In this document: positions 52,861 through 57,671 of the stretch, one piece after another | How the letters are laid out: each line of letters begins with the position of its first letter | How positions within the stretch are numbered: position 1 is the first letter of the stretch | Assembly (NCBI GenBank): GCA_007134225.1 | Contig: SLLE01000116.1 | Coordinates: forward strand, 1 to 57,671 | Length of the DNA stretch: 57,671 nucleotides | Direction: 5' to 3' | DNA from: Tindallia sp. | Lineage (GTDB): Bacteria; Bacillota; Clostridia; Peptostreptococcales; Tindalliaceae | Translations under genes and position numbers: made by a program | Notes under the pieces: model-generated | Seen by the model: the letters and a program-made list of their open reading frames with translations, nothing else | The model's database searches: none | Told to the model about the DNA's origin: nothing

Positions 52861-53703
52861 TTAAGTAATAATGATATTGTCTATGAGGCGAGTACTGCCG
52901 ATAAAAACTGCCAGTGCGATCAAGATTGGTTTTTCTAGGTTTTTTAAAGGATGCAAAGATTCAGGATGTACAATTTCGATGTACTGAACCTGGATCGCAG
53001 GGTCGGATTCCAGGATCTGGCGAAGTTTCTCGCGAAGCACTTCCGGATCCTGCAGATCCTTCTTAACCCACTCTTGCCCCTCTCTTAATGCCTGACTCAG
53101 CAGTCGGGCTGAAATTCTTTCTTCCGGCTTTAAATAAACATTACGGGAGCTCATGGCAAGACCATCTGCTTCCCGGATGATGGGGCAGGCAACAATTTCC
53201 ACTCCCATATTGAGATCTTCTGCCATTTTTCGAATCACCTGTACCTGTTGCGCATCTTTCTGGCCAAAATAAGCCCGGTGTGGGTTGACAAGGTTAAACA
53301 GCTTGTTTACGACAATGGCCACCCCGTCAAAATGGCCGGGCCGGTAGCGACCACACAGGCCTTCGGCGATAGATCCCATGGTTATGCTGGTGCAGAGATC
53401 GGACGGATACATATCTTTTGCACTGGGATTAAAGATTACATCGGCGCCGGACTCTTCTGCCAGCTTTGCATCGGTTACAAGATTTCTCGGATACAGATCA
53501 AAGTCTTCGTTGGCACCAAATTGAGTAGGATTGACAAAAATACTGACGACTACCCGGTCGTTCTCTTGTCGGGCGGCTCGAATTAATGAAAGATGACCCT
53601 CGTGCAGCGCCCCCATAGTGGGAATCAATCCCACTGATTTTCCTTCAGAGCGATGTAGGGCTGTGTCACGTTGCATTTCCTTCAGCTGATGAATGATTTT
53701 CAA
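52861..53703 (-). CDS. panC: Pantothenate synthetase PanC
   Basis: A 280-residue enzyme joining pantoate and beta-alanine with ATP, in vitamin B5 and CoA synthesis. The adenylate-forming motif PTMGALHEGHLSLI is near the N-terminus, followed by SIFVNPTQFGANEDFDLYPR, FGQKDAQQVQVIRKM and MSSRNVYL. An ATG at 53718 is in frame, but GGAGGGG lies inside its first codons and 6 bases before TTG 53703, which is therefore chosen. panB and panD are not adjacent. Confidence 0.96.
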   Translation of the reverse strand: MKIIHQLKEMQRDTALHRSEGKSVGLIPTMGALHEGHLSLIRAARQENDRVVVSIFVNPTQFGANEDFDLYPRNLVTDAKLAEESGADVIFNPSAKDMYPSDLCTSITMGSIAEGLCGRYRPGHFDGVAIVVNKLFNLVNPHRAYFGQKDAQQVQVIRKMAEDLNMGVEIVACPIIREADGLAMSSRNVYLKPEERISARLLSQALREGQEWVKKDLQDPEVLREKLRQILESDPAIQVQYIEIVHPESLHPLKNLEKPILIALAVFIGSTRLIDNIIIT

Positions 53704-53793
53704 TAATAACCCCTCCATTGGATAGAATGAATCACATAAGACGATTTTCTAAGATATTATTGTATCACGAGATCGAGTGAAAGAGTGATTTAG

Positions 53794-54768
53794 ATGAAAC
53801 ATATTTTTATGAATGGAATAAACGGGTTTCGTATTGGCCACTCGCAGGATATAGAAGCCGCTACCGGATGCACCGTAGTCCTTTGTCCTGAAGGTGCAAC
53901 CGCCGGTGTGGATGTGCGGGGCGGTGCACCAGGTACCCGTGAAACCGACTTGTTAAATCCAGTCAGCCTGGTGGAACAAGTACACGGGATCATGCTTGCC
54001 GGTGGCAGTGCTTATGGTTTGGACGCCGCCGGAGGTGTCATGCAGTATCTGGAAGAGAGAGGCTATGGTTTTGATGTGCAGGTAGCCAAAGTGCCCATCG
54101 TCAGCAGTGCCGTCCTTTTTGATCTTTCTATAGGGAATCCTTACCGGAGACCGGATGCAGCCATGGGCTACCAGGCCTGTTTAAATGCGAAAACTTCTAG
54201 TTTGAAAGTTGGCAGTGTGGGTGCGGGAACAGGAGCCACTATTGGAAAACTCAAAGGGTACGAACAGGCTATGAAAGGCGGAGTCGGGTTTTCTACTCTG
54301 AAAGCTGGAAAATTAAAGGTTCATGCATTGGTAGCGGTTAATGCGCTGGGGGACGTGGTTGATCCTGTTACAGGGAAAATAGTGGCCGGTTTGCGTACCG
54401 TTGATGGAAAAGCATTTGCGGGAACAGAAGAAACAATGATAGCAGACGGTACGGATAAGAAAGTATCCTTCAGCGGAAATACCAGTCTTGGAGTTGTGAT
54501 GACCAATTCAAAAATGGACAAAGCACAAGCGACTAAGGTTGCATCCATGGCCCAGGATGGACTGGCCCGTGTGATCAGGCCATGCCATACCATGATGGAT
54601 GGCGATACTATATTTGCTTTATCAGCCGGTGATGTGGCAGCAGATGTCAGTTTGATTGGCATCATGGCAGCAAAAACGATAGAAGAAGCGGTATTGAATG
54701 CAATTACCAATGCAGAAGGATTGGCGGGAATTCCGGACATAAAGGATCTGGCACACCTGCTTTTCTGA
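53794..54768 (+). CDS. P1-family peptidase (DmpA-like)
   Basis: A 324-residue self-processing hydrolase of the DmpA/P1 (S58) family, related to L-aminopeptidase D-Ala-esterase. Seen are IGHSQDIEAATGCTVVLCPEGATAGVDVRGGAPGTRE in part (GVDVRGGAPGTRETD), MLAGGSAYGLDAAGGV, GSVGAGTGATIGKL, and the likely cleavage site/nucleophile region GNTSLGVVMTN, where Thr or Ser becomes the new N-terminus. Natural substrates are unclear. Start ATG with a modest AGAGTGA site. Divergent from panC. Confidence 0.88.
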   Translation: MKHIFMNGINGFRIGHSQDIEAATGCTVVLCPEGATAGVDVRGGAPGTRETDLLNPVSLVEQVHGIMLAGGSAYGLDAAGGVMQYLEERGYGFDVQVAKVPIVSSAVLFDLSIGNPYRRPDAAMGYQACLNAKTSSLKVGSVGAGTGATIGKLKGYEQAMKGGVGFSTLKAGKLKVHALVAVNALGDVVDPVTGKIVAGLRTVDGKAFAGTEETMIADGTDKKVSFSGNTSLGVVMTNSKMDKAQATKVASMAQDGLARVIRPCHTMMDGDTIFALSAGDVAADVSLIGIMAAKTIEEAVLNAITNAEGLAGIPDIKDLAHLLF

Positions 54769-54839
54769 TCTGTCGAAACATGGTACAATTAGCAAGTGTA
54801 ATGATCATAGAAGCATGATAACAGAGGAGGCATTTTTAA

Positions 54840-56825
54840 ATGGAAAAGATTCTGGATCAGCTGGCAGTCAATTCGATCAGAATACTGTCTGCTGAAGCCG
54901 TTGAAAAAGCAAAATCCGGACATCCTGGTCTGCCGATGGGAGCCGCACCGATGGCATACACACTTTGGAGCCGGGTGATGAATCATAATCCCAAAAATCC
55001 GGCTTGGAAAAACAGAGATCGATTTATTCTTTCTGCCGGTCACGGAAGTATGTTGCTCTATTCATTGTTGCATCTGTTTGGATATGATTTGAATATGGAA
55101 GAAATAAAACAGTTTCGCCAATGGGACAGCCAAACGCCTGGTCATCCGGAGTATGGGCACACCACCGGAGTGGAAACCACTACTGGGCCCCTGGGCCAGG
55201 GGATTGCCAATGCTGTTGGGATGGCCATGGCTGAAGCAAGGCTTGCAGCGCAGTTCAACAAAGAAAACTACCCGGTAGTGGATCATTATACGTATACGCT
55301 GGTTGGAGATGGCTGCATGATGGAGGGTATTTCTTCGGAGGCCTCATCTCTGGCGGGAACACTGGGCCTTGGAAAGTTAATTGTTCTTTATGATTCCAAT
55401 GAAATTTCCATCGAAGGAAGGACTTCCCTTGCTTTCCGCGAAAATGTGAAAAAAAGATATGAGGCTTATGGTTGGCAAGTACTGCAGGTGAAGAACGGTA
55501 ACGAAATTGAGTCCATCCATGAGGCGCTGAAAGAAGCAAAAAAGGATCGAGATCATCCGACACTCATCGAAGTGGTAACAGAAATTGGATATGGAGCACC
55601 GGCAAAACAGGGAACTGCCTCTGCTCACGGGGAACCTCTTGGAGCAGAAAATCTGGCAGAAGCGAAAAGTTTCCTGAACTGGAAGGAAGAACCCTTTGTG
55701 ATACCAAAGGAAATGGAGCAGGTCAGGAAAGCAGCTGAAACAAGAGGTCAGAAAAACGAAGCAGCCTGGGAAATGATGCTTGCAGAGTACTTCAAAAAAT
55801 ATCCTGAAATGGCAAAAGAGTGGCAACAGTGGTATGGAAATGCTGGTGTGATGGAAGCGCTGGATCAAGATAGCATCTGGACGTATGATAAAGCGGATGC
55901 CACCCGTAATGCTTCCGGAGAAATAATTAACCGATTGGCAAAAGTGATTCCGAATTTAATTGGCGGATCGGCTGATCTGGCTCCTTCCACTAAGACGCTG
56001 ATGAAAGAGCGGGAAGATTTTCAACCGGAAAACGATCAGGGATCCAATTTGCGGTTTGGAGTTCGCGAGCACGCCATGGCGGCTATCGGAAACGGCATGT
56101 CTCTTCATGGAGGACTCGTTCCTTATGTGGCAACTTTTTTTGTGTTCACGGATTATATGAAAGCATCCATGCGTCTTTCATCCCTGATGAAGCAACCCCT
56201 CACCTATGTATTAACCCATGATAGTATTGGTCTGGGCGAAGACGGACCGACGCATCAGCCCATTGAGCATCTGATGGCTCTGAGAAGTGTCCCTAACATG
56301 ATTGTCTTTCGTCCGGCAGACGGTAAAGAAACTGCTATGGGCTGGAAACTGGCGCTGACAAGTCGTGAAACCCCGGTATCGCTTGTGCTGACAAGGCAAA
56401 AACTGCCGCTGTACGAAAATACCGGGGAAGAAGCACTGAAGGGAGCCTATGTCTTGGAGGATGCTGAAAACGGAGAGCCGGACGTGCTGCTGATGGCTAC
56501 CGGTTCTGAAGTGGAACTGATTGCAGGAGCTGCAGCAAAACTAAGGGAAAAAGGATACCGGCCACGAGTGATCAGCATGCCTTCCTGGGAACTGTTTGAA
56601 AAACAGCCACAGGAATACAGGGAAAGTATAATGCCGCCAACACTGCGAAAACGTTTGGCAGTGGAAGCTGGTTCAACACTGGGATGGTATAAGTATGTTG
56701 GGCTGGATGGCAAAACCATTGGGTTGGATCATTTTGGAGCCTCGGCACCGGGGAACGCACTATTTGAAAAGTTTGGATTGACGGTAGACAATGTGGTGGA
56801 AAAGGCATTGGAGCTGCTTGAATAA
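54840..56825 (+). CDS. tkt: Transketolase
   Basis: A 661-residue thiamine-diphosphate enzyme moving two-carbon units in the non-oxidative pentose phosphate pathway. Seen are [38 protein letters not shown], the ThDP motif [13 protein letters not shown] with downstream NEISIEG, and the Pyr domain [35 protein letters not shown] precedes the ATG. It supplies ribose 5-phosphate, the precursor of PRPP for the pur genes, although it is a separate unit. It ends at a strong bidirectional terminator. Confidence 0.97.
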   Translation: MEKILDQLAVNSIRILSAEAVEKAKSGHPGLPMGAAPMAYTLWSRVMNHNPKNPAWKNRDRFILSAGHGSMLLYSLLHLFGYDLNMEEIKQFRQWDSQTPGHPEYGHTTGVETTTGPLGQGIANAVGMAMAEARLAAQFNKENYPVVDHYTYTLVGDGCMMEGISSEASSLAGTLGLGKLIVLYDSNEISIEGRTSLAFRENVKKRYEAYGWQVLQVKNGNEIESIHEALKEAKKDRDHPTLIEVVTEIGYGAPAKQGTASAHGEPLGAENLAEAKSFLNWKEEPFVIPKEMEQVRKAAETRGQKNEAAWEMMLAEYFKKYPEMAKEWQQWYGNAGVMEALDQDSIWTYDKADATRNASGEIINRLAKVIPNLIGGSADLAPSTKTLMKEREDFQPENDQGSNLRFGVREHAMAAIGNGMSLHGGLVPYVATFFVFTDYMKASMRLSSLMKQPLTYVLTHDSIGLGEDGPTHQPIEHLMALRSVPNMIVFRPADGKETAMGWKLALTSRETPVSLVLTRQKLPLYENTGEEALKGAYVLEDAENGEPDVLLMATGSEVELIAGAAAKLREKGYRPRVISMPSWELFEKQPQEYRESIMPPTLRKRLAVEAGSTLGWYKYVGLDGKTIGLDHFGASAPGNALFEKFGLTVDNVVEKALELLE

Positions 56826-56830
56826 AACAT

Positions 56831-56860
56831 AAAAAAACCGCCGAATAATCGGCGGTTTTT
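56831..56860. terminator. Bidirectional terminator tkt / LysM gene
   Basis: AAAAAACCGCCGA and TCGGCGGTTTTTT form a perfect 13-bp stem around ATAA; both strands end in a T run, serving the convergent genes on either side. Confidence 0.93.
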
Positions 56861-56892
56861 TTATGGGTTAGAAGAGACGCGGATCGTCTCTT

Positions 56893-57671
56893 CTATGGTA
56901 TTTGAAGGACCTGTCCGACGCTTAAGGCGGTGGGGTCGGTGATGTTATTGGCTTCCATAATTTCCGGGTAACGATTGCCATCGCCGTACATCTCCTGGCT
57001 GATGCTGTAGAGGGTGTCGCCGGACTGAACCGTATACTGTGCCGGAGGATCATCTGCTGTCGGTGCTTCTTCGCCAGGCATTTCTGCCACAGGATCTTCT
57101 GGAAACTCCGCGGGCATTTCGTCCGGGTCAAGGGATTCGTCCTCAGGATCTTCTGTCCATCCTTCCTCAAGATCATCCAGGTCGTTGTTTTCCTCACCGT
57201 TTTCGTCATAAGGTATGTCATTCTCGGCAATTCGGTCTGAATCGGCGGGGCCTCCGGTTAAAAGTCTACTAATTCCAAAAACACCTGCGAAAAAAACGAC
57301 AATAATAAGGGCCAAAGAAACAGCCAGTCGCTGTACTTTCTTCGCTTTTTTCGATTTGCGACCTTCCTTCTTTTCGCGAGTGTAAAGAAAAGAACGCCTC
57401 GGAGCATCCGGATGATCCGGCATTCTAAGGGGTGTTTGGCTATCGGAGGATGTTGTGGCAACGAAGGGTCTTGCCTCATCCTGCCTCATCCGGGAACGAA
57501 AATATACCGGATTAAAATCTTTTTGGATATCCTCCACTGTTTCATAGGAACCATTATAGCAATTTCGGATAATGGCATCAACGGCTGGTTCCATTTCCTT
57601 GATTTCGGGTGTCAGTTCAGCTGTCATGGAGTTTCCGTATACCGTCAGGATGAAATCGCCGATTCGCTGCA
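56893..57671 (-). CDS. LysM-domain single-pass membrane protein, possibly partial
   Basis: The ATG at 57627 would give 244 residues, but the frame stays open to the window edge (preceding residues QRIGDFILTVYGNS), so the true start may lie outside. Order: a cytosolic N-part, a basic stretch REKKEGRKSKKAKKVQR, one membrane helix (about 102-122), a very acidic linker rich in Glu, Asp and Pro (about 128-195), and a C-terminal LysM domain (QYTVQSGDTLYSISQEMYG to the end) for peptidoglycan. The segment MEPAVDAIIRNCYNGSYETVEDIQKDF recalls the end of a Ser/Thr kinase domain. Such a fusion is inference. Confidence 0.75.
   Translation of the reverse strand, partial: QRIGDFILTVYGNSMTAELTPEIKEMEPAVDAIIRNCYNGSYETVEDIQKDFNPVYFRSRMRQDEARPFVATTSSDSQTPLRMPDHPDAPRRSFLYTREKKEGRKSKKAKKVQRLAVSLALIIVVFFAGVFGISRLLTGGPADSDRIAENDIPYDENGEENNDLDDLEEGWTEDPEDESLDPDEMPAEFPEDPVAEMPGEEAPTADDPPAQYTVQSGDTLYSISQEMYGDGNRYPEIMEANNITDPTALSVGQVLQIP

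Overview
The window looks like chromosomal DNA of a low-to-middle GC anaerobic Firmicute of class Clostridia. The signs are strong GGAGG-type ribosome binding sites with many TTG and GTG starts, a CIRCE element before groESL, Rex, long-form HPF preceded by a raiA-motif RNA, FMN and guanine riboswitches, a PurF with Fe-S cysteines, and ECF-type riboflavin uptake. Several proteins resemble those of alkaliphilic Clostridia (Alkaliphilus/Tindallia type), but that placement is inference. No tRNA, rRNA, CRISPR array, prophage or intact insertion sequence was seen. Almost every gene looks intact.

Layout. 0.1-6.4 kb: a class I/II aminotransferase, an OmpR-type two-component pair, a convergent ROK sugar kinase, a small nucleotidyltransferase-like gene pair resembling a toxin-antitoxin unit, and a YczE-like membrane protein. 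6.5-11.6 kb: RecD2 helicase and ComF, then the leftward genes for a YchF-like ATPase with an unusual P-loop and a class IV aminotransferase. 11.9-17.7 kb: raiA RNA, a dense DnaA-box cluster, a possible 41-residue small ORF overlapping hpf, a DUF5317 membrane protein, secA, a REP-like palindrome, and prfB with its programmed frameshift. 18-25.9 kb: Tex, FMN riboswitch and ribU, then the t6A genes tsaE-tsaB-rimI, an ECF sigma/anti-sigma/bactofilin-like trio, and tsaD. 25.9-34 kb: a leftward ABC-F ATPase, Rex, a MarR-like regulator, a P-loop NTPase fused to an Asp23-like domain, a leftward dihydropyrimidinase-like protein, a YpeB-like membrane-anchored protein and DUF554.

34.1-38.9 kb: groESL under CIRCE; then an orphan transcription unit of about 490 nt with eleven perfect 10-bp tandem repeats, its own promoter and its own terminator; then an Fe-S aldo/keto reductase, a 66-residue zinc-ribbon protein and a FlK-like thioesterase. 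38.9-52.8 kb is a purine block: guaB, guaA, a TetR regulator, a guanine-riboswitch-controlled permease, and the tight run purK-E-C-F-M-N-H-D. It makes, interconverts and imports purines, but purB and FGAM synthase (purL or purSQL) are not here. 52.9-57.7 kb: leftward panC, a P1-family peptidase, transketolase, and a leftward LysM membrane protein that is still open at the right edge.

Most worth a second look: the DnaA-box cluster beside the raiA RNA (12.2 kb), the orphan tandem-repeat transcript (36.3-36.9 kb), the NTPase-Asp23 fusion (29.3 kb), the nucleotidyltransferase pair (4.9 kb), and the dihydropyrimidinase whose first HxH metal histidine is Asn.
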